DNA of 64,000 nucleotides from Myxococcus qinghaiensis (GCF_024198215.1 NZ_JAKCFA010000001.1:496001-560000), one strand, 5' to 3'. Positions 11,616 to 21,009 are shown, numbered from the stretch's first letter. Notes: generated from the sequence alone by a model not told the origin. A program made the numbers and translations.

Positions 11616-12356
11616 ATGATTTCCTCGGTGGTCAGCGAGTTGCTGGTCAACGCGAGCCTCGCGGCCGCGGACGCCGGAAAGCTCGGCGTCACGGACTCCG
11701 TCATCAAGTTCTTCAAGGATGGCGGTCCGTTCATGTTCGTGAACCTGTTCTGGCTGGCATGCGCGCTGGCGGTGTCCATCGAGCGCATCGTCACGCTGGT
11801 GTTCCGCTACAACCTCAACCCGGCGCCCTTCATGGAGCAGATCTCCAAGCTGGTGCGCGGCGGCAACCTGGACCGCGCGGTGAAGGTGTGTGGCATGGCG
11901 CCCACCGCGCCGCTGGCCAAGGTCATCCGCGCGGGGCTGGTGAACGCGAACCGGGGCGAAATCGAGGTGGCCAAGGCGGTGGAGGAGGCCATCATCGAGC
12001 ACAGCCCGCATGTCTCCAAGCGCATCCCCTGGCTGTGGTCCCTGGCGAACATCGCCACGCTGGTGGGCCTCGTCGGCACCATCTTCGGCCTCATCGGCAC
12101 CTTCCAGGCGCTGGGTGACGTGCCGGCGGACCAGAAGCAGCGGCTGTTGTCGGACGGTATCTCCAAGGCGATGAACAACACCGCCTTCGCGCTCTCCATC
12201 GCGGTGGTGTGCATCATCTTCCACCTGTTCCTCACGTCGTACGCGAAGAGCATGGTGGAGAGCCTGGAGCTCAACGCGCTGAAGCTGGAGAACCTCCTGT
12301 CGCGTCGCGGCAGCGCGGACCCTGCTTCCACGGAGCTCGAAGCCCGCGCGTCGTAG
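11616..12356 (+). CDS. aglR: MotA/TolQ/ExbB-family proton-channel protein, AglR-like gliding motor subunit
   Basis: 246 residues with three membrane segments: about 40-60 (FMFVNLFWLACALAVS), about 147-170 (ATLVGLVGTIFGLIG, the conserved TolQ pore block) and about 190-210 (AFALSIAVVCIIFHLF). It forms the channel that, with two TolR-like partners, turns proton flow into motion. In Myxococcus one TolQ-like plus two TolR-like genes in this order is aglR-aglQ-aglS, the Agl gliding motor. No tolA, tolB, pal or tonB lies beside it, which argues against Tol or Ton function. A promoter just upstream suggests a leaderless start. The symbol depends on operon shape and the aglQ Asp position. Confidence 0.85.
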   Translation: MISSVVSELLVNASLAAADAGKLGVTDSVIKFFKDGGPFMFVNLFWLACALAVSIERIVTLVFRYNLNPAPFMEQISKLVRGGNLDRAVKVCGMAPTAPLAKVIRAGLVNANRGEIEVAKAVEEAIIEHSPHVSKRIPWLWSLANIATLVGLVGTIFGLIGTFQALGDVPADQKQRLLSDGISKAMNNTAFALSIAVVCIIFHLFLTSYAKSMVESLELNALKLENLLSRRGSADPASTELEARAS

Positions 12357-12375
12357 GGCGGGGCGAGCGCGCGCC

Positions 12376-12897
12376 ATGGCGTTCCACTACTCCCGCCGCA
12401 AGCTGAAGGTCCGCGAGGAAGAAGAGTCGGGCGAGCTGAACGTCGTCCCGTACCTCGACATCCTCATGAACCTCATCATCTTCATGCTGCTGTCGATTAC
12501 GGGGCTGACCTCGTTCGGCATCCTCAACGTGAGCGCGCCGGGCTATGGCGCGCCGTCCACGGGGATGACGCAGGAGTCGCCCTCCGACGAGCCGAAGCTG
12601 ACGCTGTCCGTGCTCATCTCCCGCAAGGGGCACTTCGTCAGCAGCGAGAACGCCATCCTCGGTGAGGGAGGCGCGCCCACGGTGCCGACGAACGCGGCGG
12701 GCGACTACGACTACGCCGCGCTCAACGCGTGGATGGTGAAGATCAAGACGGAGTTTCCCAAGGAGACGAAGGTCATCGTCGGCGCGGACGCGGACGTGCC
12801 CTACGAGGCGCTCATCCAGACGATGGATGCGCTGCGCGAGGAGCAGGGTCCCCAGCGCCGGTTGCTGTTCCCCGACGTCACCCTGGCGGGGACCTGA
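12376..12897 (+). CDS. aglQ: TolR/ExbD-family motor protein, AglQ-like
   Basis: 173 residues; one membrane segment at about 24-45 (VVPYLDILMNLIIFMLLSI) and a periplasmic domain. The conserved proton-carrying aspartate of the TolR/MotB family is Asp28 here. From the literature as I recall it, Asp28 is the residue whose replacement stops the Myxococcus Agl motor, and the matching number supports orthology. The N-terminus is basic and cytoplasmic (SRRKLKVRE). It starts 19 nt after aglR and ends 3 nt before aglS. Confidence 0.85.
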   Translation: MAFHYSRRKLKVREEEESGELNVVPYLDILMNLIIFMLLSITGLTSFGILNVSAPGYGAPSTGMTQESPSDEPKLTLSVLISRKGHFVSSENAILGEGGAPTVPTNAAGDYDYAALNAWMVKIKTEFPKETKVIVGADADVPYEALIQTMDALREEQGPQRRLLFPDVTLAGT

Positions 12898-12900
12898 GCC

Positions 12901-13488
12901 ATGTCGTCTTCCGAGCCCATGTCGCCCGCGCCGGACTCCGTCGACGAAGAGGCCCTGGCGCGGCTGCGCTATCGCCGGGCCCTGGCGCGCAAGAAGCGCA
13001 AGGAGCGCGACGCGGCGGGGGAAATCAAGGAGCTGAACATCACCGCGATGATGGACATGATGACCATCCTCCTGGTGTTCCTGCTCAAGTCCTTCGCCTC
13101 GTCCTCCGCCGCGGTGACGGCGTCCGAGGACGTGCGGCCGCCCATCTCCACCACCCGCGCCACGCCGCAGGACACCATCGCCGTGACGATTACGTCCAAG
13201 AGCGTGCTGGTGGGTGAGCGCGAGGTGCTGCGCCTGGTGAACGGTCAGCTCCCCGCCGAGGCCCTCCAGGGCCGGCTGGTGCTCCCGCTCGACGCGCGGT
13301 TCAAGAAGGAAGTGGAGAAGCTGAAGTACATCGCCGAGCGCAACCCTCAAGCGCCCTTCAGCAAGGAGCTGTCCGTCATCGCGGACCGCAAGGTCCCCTA
13401 CGACATGCTCCTGAGCGTGCTCTACACCGCGGGACAGAACGAGCTGGAGAACTACCGCTTCGTCGTCCTCAAGAAAGAGGGCGACTGA
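12901..13488 (+). CDS. aglS: TolR/ExbD-family motor protein, AglS-like
   Basis: 195 residues. A long charged cytoplasmic N-terminus (RRALARKKRKERDAAG) precedes a single membrane segment at about 47-66 (ITAMMDMMTILLVFLLKSF) with the conserved pore aspartate Asp52. The remainder is a periplasmic ExbD/TolR-like domain. Two different TolR-type partners behind one TolQ-type gene is the arrangement of the Agl motor rather than of Tol-Pal. A strong hairpin follows the stop, closing the operon. Confidence 0.84.
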   Translation: MSSSEPMSPAPDSVDEEALARLRYRRALARKKRKERDAAGEIKELNITAMMDMMTILLVFLLKSFASSSAAVTASEDVRPPISTTRATPQDTIAVTITSKSVLVGEREVLRLVNGQLPAEALQGRLVLPLDARFKKEVEKLKYIAERNPQAPFSKELSVIADRKVPYDMLLSVLYTAGQNELENYRFVVLKKEGD

Positions 13489-13493
13489 ACGAG

Positions 13494-13524
13494 CGGCGCC
13501 CCCTGGCGGAACCAGGGAGCGCCG
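13494..13524. terminator. Bidirectional terminator hairpin between aglS and the DksA-like gene
   Basis: A 13-bp stem with one mismatch (CGGCGCCCCCTGG against CCAGGGAGCGCCG) and a 5-nt loop lies between two convergent genes. Confidence 0.65.
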
Positions 13525-13547
13525 CGTGCCACGTCTCTGGGGCAGGG

Positions 13548-13934
13548 CTACAGCGAGGGCGTCGCGTAGTGCCCGCCGCGCATGTCCTGCTCGTGCTGCT
13601 CGGCGTCCTCGGCGCAGCGGATGGCGAAGGGCAGGGCCTCCAGGCGGTCCATGGAGATCTCCTGGCCGCAGTCCACGCACTCACCGAAGACGCCCGTGTC
13701 CATGCGCAGCAGCGCGGCGTCGATGAGCATGACCTCGCGACGCTGGGCCTCCACCAGGCTGGACAGGGTGTAGTCCGCCAGCTCCGACTGGGCGTTCTCC
13801 TCGTACTCAGGGTCTCGCTCCTGGTCCTTGAGCGCTGTCAGCTCGCGGTGCGTGCCGCTGCTGGTGGTGAGGATGTCCCGCCTGCGGCGCTGAAGAATCT
13901 CGCGAACCTTCAGCAAGTCTTGGGCTCGGCTCAT
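13548..13934 (-). CDS. DksA/TraR-family zinc-finger protein
   Basis: 128 residues from the ATG at 13934 (an ACGAGG precedes it). The N-terminal half is a coiled coil (LLKVREILQRRRRDIL, LADYTLSSLVEAQRREV), followed by the DksA zinc-finger block CVDCGQEISMDRLEALPFAIRC. DksA proteins enter the RNA polymerase secondary channel and adjust initiation with ppGpp. The finger is incomplete: after CxxC and a third Cys, the fourth position is Asp (CAED) instead of Cys. Such C3D or C2 variants are common in TraR/DksA relatives and may not bind zinc tightly. It stands alone, facing aglS. Its targets are unknown. Confidence 0.85.
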   Translation of the reverse strand: MSRAQDLLKVREILQRRRRDILTTSSGTHRELTALKDQERDPEYEENAQSELADYTLSSLVEAQRREVMLIDAALLRMDTGVFGECVDCGQEISMDRLEALPFAIRCAEDAEQHEQDMRGGHYATPSL

Positions 13935-14033
13935 GATGGCCTCGTTTCCGTGTGGGTGTCTTCGAGTGCGCTGTGCGCTCGCTCGGATGAACGCTGCCTT
14001 CGAGCGATGAACGCGAGAAACGTAGGGGTTCAA

Positions 14034-14066
14034 CCCAGGTGGGGAAACCTCGCCTTCCCACCTGGG
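14034..14066. promoter_or_regulatory. Perfect inverted repeat upstream of trmFO
   Basis: CCCAGGTGGG and CCCACCTGGG form a perfect 10-bp stem around a 13-nt spacer, in the 283-nt gap between the divergent DksA-like gene and trmFO. It could be an operator or an RNA hairpin. I see no other clear signal in this gap apart from the GGAGGAACAGG ribosome-binding site of trmFO. Confidence 0.45.
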
Positions 14067-14217
14067 GCGACGGTGGCTCGGAGGGCAGGCGACCGGACAT
14101 GGGGCCCTGGACAGGACACCGGGTTGACGCCCATGGCTTCGCGAGTGGGACAGGGCGTGCCAGTCCTGCTAACTGTTCGCTGACGGGCTCGCGCTCGGCG
14201 CTCCCGGGAGGAACAGG

Positions 14218-15594
14218 ATGGCGGACGTGAAGCAGCAGCGGGTGACGGTGATTGGCGGCGGCCTGGCCGGTACGGAGTGCGCATACCAGCTTGCCCGCCG
14301 GGGCGTGCCGGTGGTGCTGCGAGAGATGAAGCCCCACAAGCGTTCTCCGGCGCACAAGTCGGATCAGCTCGCGGAGCTGGTGTGCAGCAACTCGCTGCGC
14401 TCGGACAACCCGGAGAGCGCCATTGGCCTGCTGCACGCGGAGCTGCGCGCGCTGGGCTCGTTGATCCTGGGCAGCGCGGATGCCCATCGGGTGCCCGCGG
14501 GAGACGCGCTGGCGGTGGAGCGCGAGGGCTTCTCCAAGGCGATTACGGAGTCCCTGCTGCGCCAGGCGGGCGTGGAGCTGGTGGCGGGCGAGGTGGAGAC
14601 GCTGCCGGAGGAGGGCCCCGTCGTCGTGGCCACCGGACCGCTGACGTCGGACGCCCTCACGCGCGAGCTGGAGCGGCACGTGGGGCAGAAGCTCTATTTC
14701 TACGACTCCATCGCCCCCATCCTCTCCGGAGACTCCATCGACCTGTCGGTGGCCTTCCGCCAGAGCCGCTATGGCAAGGGCGGCGGGGACGACTACCTGA
14801 ACCTGCCGATGAACCGGGAGGAGTACTACCGCTTCATCGCCGAGCTGAAGGCGGGGCAGAAGGTGGTGCCGCACAGTTTCGAGGAACCGAAGTACTTCGA
14901 AGGCTGTCTGCCCATCGAGGTCATGGCGGAACGCGGCGACGACACGCTGGCCTATGGGCCGATGAAGCCGGTGGGACTCCGGGACCCGCGCACGGGCCAG
15001 GAGCCCCACGCGGTGGTGCAGCTGCGCATGGAGGACCGCGCCGGCACGTCCTGGAACATGGTGGGCTTCCAGACGCGCCTGACGTGGGGGGAGCAGAAGC
15101 GCATCTTCGTCTCCTGCATCCCAGGCCTCCAGAACGCGGAGTTCCTCCGGATGGGGCAGATCCACCGCAACACCTTCATCGACTCGCCCCGGCTGCTGTC
15201 GGCGGACCTGTCCCTGAAGACGGAGCCCCGGGTGTTCTTCGCGGGGCAGGTCTCCGGCGTGGAGGGGTACGTGGAGAGCGCGGCGTGCGGCTACCTGGTG
15301 GCGCTGGCGCTGCATGCGCGGCTGAGCGGGAAGGAGTGGGTGCCGCCCCCGGCGACGACGGCGCTGGGCTCGCTGTTCCGTCATGTGACGGGCGAAGCGC
15401 ACCCGCCGGACTACCCGCATCAGCCCTCCAACATCATCTATGGCCTCTTCCCGCCGCTGACCGGGCGGATGAAGAAGGCGGACAAGCGGGCGGCGTATTC
15501 GGCCCGCGCGAAGCAGGACCTGGCGGCGTGGCTGCCGCACGCGGGTGTCCCCACGTCGGGCGCCCCGGAGCTTGAGGAGCAGAGGAGCGCATGA
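14218..15594 (+). CDS. trmFO: Folate-dependent tRNA (uracil-54) methyltransferase TrmFO
   Basis: 458 residues. It makes m5U54 in the T loop of tRNA using methylenetetrahydrofolate and FAD. The FAD-binding motif [18 protein letters not shown] sits at the N-terminus, followed by the family block [18 protein letters not shown]. The C-terminal FAD contact is [20 protein letters not shown]. Length and block order are standard for TrmFO. A strong ribosome-binding site (GGAGGAACAGG) decides the ATG. The next gene begins inside the last codons (ATGA overlap), so translation is coupled. Confidence 0.96.
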   Translation: MADVKQQRVTVIGGGLAGTECAYQLARRGVPVVLREMKPHKRSPAHKSDQLAELVCSNSLRSDNPESAIGLLHAELRALGSLILGSADAHRVPAGDALAVEREGFSKAITESLLRQAGVELVAGEVETLPEEGPVVVATGPLTSDALTRELERHVGQKLYFYDSIAPILSGDSIDLSVAFRQSRYGKGGGDDYLNLPMNREEYYRFIAELKAGQKVVPHSFEEPKYFEGCLPIEVMAERGDDTLAYGPMKPVGLRDPRTGQEPHAVVQLRMEDRAGTSWNMVGFQTRLTWGEQKRIFVSCIPGLQNAEFLRMGQIHRNTFIDSPRLLSADLSLKTEPRVFFAGQVSGVEGYVESAACGYLVALALHARLSGKEWVPPPATTALGSLFRHVTGEAHPPDYPHQPSNIIYGLFPPLTGRMKKADKRAAYSARAKQDLAAWLPHAGVPTSGAPELEEQRSA

Positions 15595-17261
15595 TGCGGC
15601 CGAGGCTGGGACGACTTCTGGGCGCGGGCTTGATGGCCTCGCTCATGGTGGCGGGCACGGGGTGCAAGAAGGGCGAGGACAGCGGCGCGAAGTCGGGCGC
15701 TCCCGCCGCCGCGCCTGCCTCCGAGGGGGCCGCGGCGCCGAGCCGTGCCCCCGCGCCGAGCAGCGCGGGACGGGGCACGCCCGCCGGAGCGGGACAGGGC
15801 CTGCTGTTGGCCGCGGGCCGCGCGGCGGACCTGCGGCTGACCTCCGATGGGCGCTACGCCACATACCTGCTGAACGGGCAGAAGCCCCGGCTGGACGGCG
15901 TGCCGCCCCAGATGTTGCTCGGGGAGCTGCACGTGGTGCCCGTGGAGGGGGGCGAGCCTCGCAAGCTGGGCGACAGCGTGACGAACGTGCCGGGCGGGCT
16001 GCTCTTCTCGGCGGACTCGAAGCACGCGCTGTACCTCACGGGCTACAACGCGGCCTCGCAGTCCGGCGCGCTCAACGTGGCGGTGCTGGATGACCCGAAG
16101 GCGGAGCCGGCGGTGCTGGGCACGGCCGTCAGCTACATGCTGCCGTCGCCGGATGGGACGAAGCTGGCCTTCGTGGACGGCGGCAAGCTGAAGCTGGGCC
16201 CGCTGCCCTCGGGGCCGTTCGTCGACGTGGCGGCCGAGGTGAGCACCGCCCAGTTCACCTCCGACAGCAAGACGCTGCTGCTCAAGCGGCGGCTGTCCGC
16301 GGCGGGCGGGCTGGCGGCGGTGTCGGTGGACAAGCCCGAGGAGGCGCCGCGCAAGCTGGCGGACCAGGTGGGCGACTACGCCGTGTCTCCGGATGGTCAG
16401 CGCGTGGCCTTCCAGGTGCGCAGCGAGTCCGTGCGCGGGCTCTACGACTTGTACTTGGCGGAGCTGCCGGCGCAGAAGCCGAAGCGGCTGGCCGTGGCGG
16501 CGCAGGCCTTCGGGTTCTCTCCGGATGGCAAGTGGCTGGCGCGCTCGGAGAACGGCAAGCCGGACGTGCCGGGCGACCTGTACGTGGGCCCCGCCTCCGG
16601 TGGCCCGGGCCGCAAGGTGGGCGAGCGCGTGGAGATCTTCTCCTTCTCTCCGGACTCGCAGGCGGTGGGCTTCCTGGACAAGTACGACGTGACGGCGCGC
16701 GCGGGGTTGATGGCCGTGGCGTCGTTGCCGGACGGCGCGCCCAAGCGGGTGGGGGACCGCGTGCCCAACTTCGTGTGGGGCTCGGACGCGCGCTATGTGG
16801 CCTTCCTCTCGCGCTTCCTCAAGCCGGAGTACTCGGTGGACCTGATGCTCTATCCGCTGGGCGCGGAGAAGGCGGAGAAGGTGCACCGGGGCGTCTTCGG
16901 CTACGGCTTCGTGCCGGGCAACGGGCAGGTGGTGTTCCGCGCCAACTGCATCCGCAACGGACGTGCGTGCGACTTCAAGGCGCTCGAGCTGCCGCAGAAG
17001 GAGGACCCGAAGACGTGGCTCCAGGGCATCTTCAGCTACAAGCTGTCCGCGGATGGGCAGCGCGTGCTGGCGACGTCGGCGCGGATGGACTCGGACACGT
17101 ACGACATCGCCGTGTACGACGCGAAGACGCAGGCGCGAAAGCCGTTGGACCAGGGCGTCCAGGTGCCGGTGTACTTCGGTGGCAAGGACGACTCGCGCGC
17201 CGTGTACATCATCGCCCAGGGGCCCAAGGCCGGCGTCTACAGCGTGTCGACCCTGCCGTAG
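15591..17261 (+). CDS. TolB/WD40-like beta-propeller lipoprotein
   Basis: 556 residues. The start overlaps the trmFO stop. The signal ends in VAGTGC, a lipobox, followed by a long Ala/Pro/Ser linker. From about residue 80 the protein is a run of propeller blades with repeated segments of the PD40/TolB type: [88 protein letters not shown]. These proteins usually act as envelope scaffolds; the partner is not apparent. No Tol genes are adjacent, so a TolB role should not be assumed. Confidence 0.82.
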   Translation: MMRPRLGRLLGAGLMASLMVAGTGCKKGEDSGAKSGAPAAAPASEGAAAPSRAPAPSSAGRGTPAGAGQGLLLAAGRAADLRLTSDGRYATYLLNGQKPRLDGVPPQMLLGELHVVPVEGGEPRKLGDSVTNVPGGLLFSADSKHALYLTGYNAASQSGALNVAVLDDPKAEPAVLGTAVSYMLPSPDGTKLAFVDGGKLKLGPLPSGPFVDVAAEVSTAQFTSDSKTLLLKRRLSAAGGLAAVSVDKPEEAPRKLADQVGDYAVSPDGQRVAFQVRSESVRGLYDLYLAELPAQKPKRLAVAAQAFGFSPDGKWLARSENGKPDVPGDLYVGPASGGPGRKVGERVEIFSFSPDSQAVGFLDKYDVTARAGLMAVASLPDGAPKRVGDRVPNFVWGSDARYVAFLSRFLKPEYSVDLMLYPLGAEKAEKVHRGVFGYGFVPGNGQVVFRANCIRNGRACDFKALELPQKEDPKTWLQGIFSYKLSADGQRVLATSARMDSDTYDIAVYDAKTQARKPLDQGVQVPVYFGGKDDSRAVYIIAQGPKAGVYSVSTLP

Positions 17262-17280
17262 TCGGCAAGGCGCCGCGGGT

Positions 17281-17589
17281 TCACCGGAGCGTGAGTTGAA
17301 AGCTCACGCCTCCGGGCCCGACGCTGAAGCCCGCGTGGGGCCCGAAGAGCAGCAGGGAGAACAGGGCCAGGCCCAGGCACGCGAGGGCGACCTTCCGGCC
17401 CGTGCGCAGGGAGTGGAAGAACGTCGTCTCGTAGTTCGTCCCCACGAAGCGCAGGGCGAAGAGCAGGCCGATGGGCAGCAGCGGCGTCTCGTTCACCGTG
17501 AACCAGAGGGTGGAGAGCGCGAGCAGCTGGTAGTAGCGCTTGCGGCTCAGGTGGAAGCGGTCGTCGTATTCAGCGGCGGCGGTGTGCAT
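17281..17589 (-). CDS. Small membrane protein of unknown function
   Basis: 102 residues from an ATG. Two or three hydrophobic stretches are visible: about 22-48 (LLALSTLWFTVNETPLL, IGLLFALRF) and 68-85 (VALACLGLALFSLLLFG). The N-terminus is hydrophilic and charged (EYDDRFHLSRKR). I do not recognise a family. The same strand is formally open far upstream, but that extension runs antisense through the neighbouring gene and has no start context. It is convergent with the propeller lipoprotein. Confidence 0.6.
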   Translation of the reverse strand: MHTAAAEYDDRFHLSRKRYYQLLALSTLWFTVNETPLLPIGLLFALRFVGTNYETTFFHSLRTGRKVALACLGLALFSLLLFGPHAGFSVGPGGVSFQLTLR

Positions 17590-17805
17590 CGGATGCCTTT
17601 CGTCGCGAGGCCTGGAGTGCCGCCGGGCCGATTGCAGGGGCCTCGCCACTCGCAGGCGCGTGTCGTCGCGGTGCCTTGGCTCGCGCCGTCGTCCGGGTGC
17701 CGGGACACCCGGTCTCACGGGACAGCCGAGCGGTTGGCACCGTGAAGTGACGCTGCTGCGGAGCCGTGCGAGGCGACTTCGGGTGTGCTTAGGTCCGCCG
17801 CCTGT

Positions 17806-20046
17806 ATGACTTCGACTCCGCTCACCTATCGCCGCTATGGCGGCTCGCTCCAGGTCGACATTCCCTCCTTCGACGTGCTCGTGGAGGCCGCGACCATCCC
17901 CGAGACGCAGTGGATCGCCACGGCGTGTCCGTTGGAAGGACTGAGCTGCGACCCCGCCTTCCTCAAGTTCCTGGACACGGACGGCAATGCCCGCGTCCGC
18001 GTGGCGGAGGTTCGCGCCGCCGTGGCCTGGGCCGCGAAGCACTTGAAGGACCGGCGCGGCGCCGACGCGAGCAGTGACGTGCTGGAGCTGAACTCGCTGT
18101 CCGCGGACGCGGCGTCCCTGCGCTCGGCGGCGGAGATGATTCTGCGCACGGTGGACGCGCCGGACCTGGGGCGCATCTCCCTGGCCCAGGTGCGCGCGAG
18201 CGACCAGGAGCTGCGCAAGTCCGGGCAGAACGGGGACGGCATCATCGCCCCGGAGCGCCTGCCGGAGCCGCTGCGTCCGCTCGCCAAGGACATCATGGCG
18301 TCCTTCCCCGAGCTGAAGAACCGCTCGGGCGAGGCGGGCGTGGACCCGGCGATGCTGAAGAGCTTCCGCGAGGCGCGCGAGGCCCTGCTGGCCCACCTGG
18401 GCAAGCGCGGCGAAATCTTCGTGTGGGGCGAGGACAGCGAGACGCGCGCGCGTCGCATCCGCGAGGTCGCTCCGCTGCTGGACACGTACTTCCTCCAGTG
18501 CCGCCTGGTGGCGGTGCAGCCGGAGGCGGCGGCGAATCTGCGGCTGCGCGCGGAGCGGGTGGAGAGCTCGCTGGGCGACACGGCCGCGCTGGGCAAGGCC
18601 GCGGGCGACCTGCCCATCGCCATGCCGGATGCGTCGGGCGTGCTGGAGTGGTCGCGGCTCCTGCGCGGTCCCTCCTACGAGCAGCTCCAGGCGTTTCGTC
18701 GCGATGTCGCCGCGCCGGTGACGGAAGACTCGGAGCGCCTGTCGGACACGGCGTGGCGGGAGCTGGTGGCGAAGGCGGACGCGGTGCTCGCGTGGTTCGC
18801 CCAGCGCGATGCCAACCCGGTGCACAAGCTGGCCGACTCGCTGCCCGCCGTGTCGCTGACGGACCTGGACGCCATCAACGCGGCCTCGCAGGCGGACCTC
18901 GCGCTGGCGCCCACGCTGGCCGCCATCGTCGAACTGGAGCGCCTGGTTCTCTACCAGCGCTGGCTCCTGGTGTTCGCCAACAACTTCATCAGCATGCCCA
19001 ACCTCTATCTCCCCAAGGCGCCCGCGCTGATGGAGAAGGGGACGCTCATCCTCGGCGGGCGCAAGTACACGCTGTCGGTGCTCGCGAAGAACCGCGCGGA
19101 GCACGCGGCGCTGACGAGCCAGGGCACCACGTGCATCCTCTACGTGCTCGTCGCCCCCAAGGACGGCACGCCCGGCTACGAAGTCGCGGTGCCCGTCACG
19201 CGCGGTCGGAGCACGGACCTCGTCGTGGGCAAGCGCGGCGTCTTCTACGACGTGGCGGGCCAGGAGCACGACGCCACGGTGACGCACATCGTCCGCCAGC
19301 CCGTGTCGCTGTGGGAGTCGATGACCATGCCCTTCACTCGCATGGCCTCGTTCATCACCGGCAAGATTGAAGGGCTGGCGTCGGCGGGGGAGAAGACCTT
19401 CGACTCGACGCTGGAGCAGGGGTACTCGCAGACCGTGGCGGCGGTGCCCGCTCCGGCGGCGGCCCCCCCAGCGGCGCCGGCCCCGTCTCCGGGTGGGCTC
19501 GCGGGAGTCATCGCGGCGGGCAGCATCGCGGCGGCGGCGCTGGGTTCGTCCTTCGCGTTCATCGTCACGCAGGTGAAGTCGCTGACGATGGTGGACGTCA
19601 TCACCGCCGCGTCCCTCATCGCCATCGTCGTCATGGCGCCGGCGGGACTGCTCGGCTGGCTGAAGCTGCGCAGGCGCAACCTGGCGCTGCTCCTGGAGGG
19701 CTCCGGCTGGGCGCTCAATGACCGCCTCATGTTGACGCACGGCCTGTCCACGCTGGTGACCCGGCGTCCCCGGCTCCCCAAGGGCGCGAAGGTGGACCGT
19801 CGCGACATGATTCGTCCGGCGATGCTCGCCCAGCAGGACGAGGATGGAGAGACGGAGGGGCTGTCCGGCTGGGCGCGGTTCGGGCTCGGGGCGCTCATCT
19901 TCTTCGTGCTGCTGTGGCAGGTGCGCAACCCCGTCCTCACGTGGATGTGTGGCAAGGCGTGGCTGTCGGACGCCACCTGTGTCGCGCTGCTGCCCGCGCC
20001 GGCGCCCGTGATTCCTGTCGTGGCCCCCGTCGTGCCGACGAAGTAG
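17806..20046 (+). CDS. Large membrane-anchored protein with an EF-hand-like loop, unknown function
   Basis: 746 residues from the ATG at 17806 (an in-frame TTG-type start lies slightly upstream). Residues 57-68, DTDGNARVRVAE, match a calcium EF-hand loop, and a second DGD-type segment is GQNGDGIIAPE near residue 140. The middle is soluble and helical. The C-terminal third follows a Pro/Ala linker (PAPAAAPPAAPAPSPGG) and has about three membrane segments (VIAAGSIAAAALGSSFAFIV, VITAASLIAIVVMAPAGLL, LGALIFFVLLW). I do not recognise the family. It could be a calcium-responsive membrane protein, but that is a guess from the loops alone. Confidence 0.8.
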   Translation: MTSTPLTYRRYGGSLQVDIPSFDVLVEAATIPETQWIATACPLEGLSCDPAFLKFLDTDGNARVRVAEVRAAVAWAAKHLKDRRGADASSDVLELNSLSADAASLRSAAEMILRTVDAPDLGRISLAQVRASDQELRKSGQNGDGIIAPERLPEPLRPLAKDIMASFPELKNRSGEAGVDPAMLKSFREAREALLAHLGKRGEIFVWGEDSETRARRIREVAPLLDTYFLQCRLVAVQPEAAANLRLRAERVESSLGDTAALGKAAGDLPIAMPDASGVLEWSRLLRGPSYEQLQAFRRDVAAPVTEDSERLSDTAWRELVAKADAVLAWFAQRDANPVHKLADSLPAVSLTDLDAINAASQADLALAPTLAAIVELERLVLYQRWLLVFANNFISMPNLYLPKAPALMEKGTLILGGRKYTLSVLAKNRAEHAALTSQGTTCILYVLVAPKDGTPGYEVAVPVTRGRSTDLVVGKRGVFYDVAGQEHDATVTHIVRQPVSLWESMTMPFTRMASFITGKIEGLASAGEKTFDSTLEQGYSQTVAAVPAPAAAPPAAPAPSPGGLAGVIAAGSIAAAALGSSFAFIVTQVKSLTMVDVITAASLIAIVVMAPAGLLGWLKLRRRNLALLLEGSGWALNDRLMLTHGLSTLVTRRPRLPKGAKVDRRDMIRPAMLAQQDEDGETEGLSGWARFGLGALIFFVLLWQVRNPVLTWMCGKAWLSDATCVALLPAPAPVIPVVAPVVPTK

Positions 20047-20055
20047 GGGTTTCGC

Positions 20056-20089
20056 GGGGCCCGGAATCTTGCGAGCCTCACCGGGCCCC
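20056..20089 (+). terminator. Hairpin between the EF-hand protein and xerC
   Basis: GGGGCCCGG and CCGGGCCCC pair perfectly over 9 bp around a 16-nt loop. The loop holds TTGCGA, which with TACGCT 16 nt later could be the xerC promoter, so the two signals overlap. Confidence 0.5.
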
Positions 20090-20106
20090 CTACGCTGGCG
20101 AACGCC

Positions 20107-21009
20107 ATGACGACCCTCTCGCCGCTGCTGGAGAAGTTCCGAGTCCACCTGGAAGACGAGAAGGGCGCGTCACCGCACACGGTGCGCAACTACCTCATCG
20201 ACCTGGTGGACTATGAGCGCTACCTCGTCGAGCGGATGAAGCTCTCGCTCCTGGCCGGCTCCCACGCCGCCATCCGCGGCTACCTGGGCACGCTGAGCGT
20301 GGACCATGCCCCCGCCAGCCGCGCCCGTCGGCTCGCGTCCATCAAGTCCTTCTACAAGTACCTGGTGCGCCAGAAGCTGCTGCCCGCCAGTCCGGCGAAG
20401 CTGGTGAAGAGCCCCAAGCTGCCCAAGGCGCTGCCCAAGGTGCTGCCGGTGGAGGAGGTCTTCGCCCTCCTGGACGTGCACGACTTGAAGACGGTGCTGG
20501 GCCTTCGCGACAAGGCCATCCTGGAGCTGCTCTATGGCGGCGGGCTGCGCATCAGCGAGCTGTGTGATTTGGACCTGCTCGCCGTGGACCGGAGCGGGCG
20601 CATCGTCCGGGTCATGGGCAAGGGCAGCAAGGAGCGCCTCGTGCCTGTCAACGCGCAGGCCATCCGCTCGCTGGAGGCATACCTGGCCCGGCGCGGAGAG
20701 CTGCTCGCGGAGCCGAAGCCGAACCAGGCGCCAGAGGCCATCTTCCTCAACTTCCGAGGGGGCCGGCTGACGCCCCGGAGCATCCGGAGGCACCTGGACG
20801 CGCATGTGCTCAAGTGCGCGCTGGCGCGCAAGGTGAGTCCACACGCGCTGCGTCACTCCTTCGCCACGCACCTGCTCGGTGGGGGCGCCGACATCCGCAG
20901 CATCCAGGAGCTGCTGGGTCATGCCAGCCTCTCCACCACCCAGCGCTATACGCACGTCTCCTGGGAGCAGCTCCAGCAGGTCTACGACGCCGCCCATCCG
21001 CGCGCTTGA
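20107..21009 (+). CDS. xerC: Tyrosine recombinase XerC/XerD
   Basis: 300 residues, standard for Xer recombinases that resolve chromosome dimers at dif. The N-terminal SAM-like DNA-binding domain (KGASPHTVRNYLIDL) is followed by the catalytic domain with Arg in GGGLRISEL, Lys in GKGSKERLVP, His-x-x-Arg in HALRHSFATHL, His in LGHASLSTT and the nucleophile Tyr in TQRYTHVS. In many bacteria xerC lies next to hslVU; here hslVU is 8.6 kb downstream on the same strand. XerC and XerD cannot be separated with confidence from sequence alone. Confidence 0.93.
   Translation: MTTLSPLLEKFRVHLEDEKGASPHTVRNYLIDLVDYERYLVERMKLSLLAGSHAAIRGYLGTLSVDHAPASRARRLASIKSFYKYLVRQKLLPASPAKLVKSPKLPKALPKVLPVEEVFALLDVHDLKTVLGLRDKAILELLYGGGLRISELCDLDLLAVDRSGRIVRVMGKGSKERLVPVNAQAIRSLEAYLARRGELLAEPKPNQAPEAIFLNFRGGRLTPRSIRRHLDAHVLKCALARKVSPHALRHSFATHLLGGGADIRSIQELLGHASLSTTQRYTHVSWEQLQQVYDAAHPRA

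Noticed and set aside
11616..13488. Tol-Pal or Ton-ExbBD operon
   Set aside because: No tolA, tolB, pal or tonB nearby; two TolR-type genes and the Asp28 position fit Agl better.
15591..17261. TolB of the Tol-Pal system
   Set aside because: It is a lipoprotein with a long linker, and no Tol genes are adjacent; the propeller fold is too general.
17281..20148. A 955-residue open frame on the minus strand
   Set aside because: It runs antisense through the EF-hand protein gene and is rich in Arg/Gly/His, an effect of high GC. Only its last 102 codons form a credible gene.
20107..21009. Integrase of a mobile element
   Set aside because: Length and motifs fit chromosomal Xer; no attachment repeats or phage genes are visible nearby.
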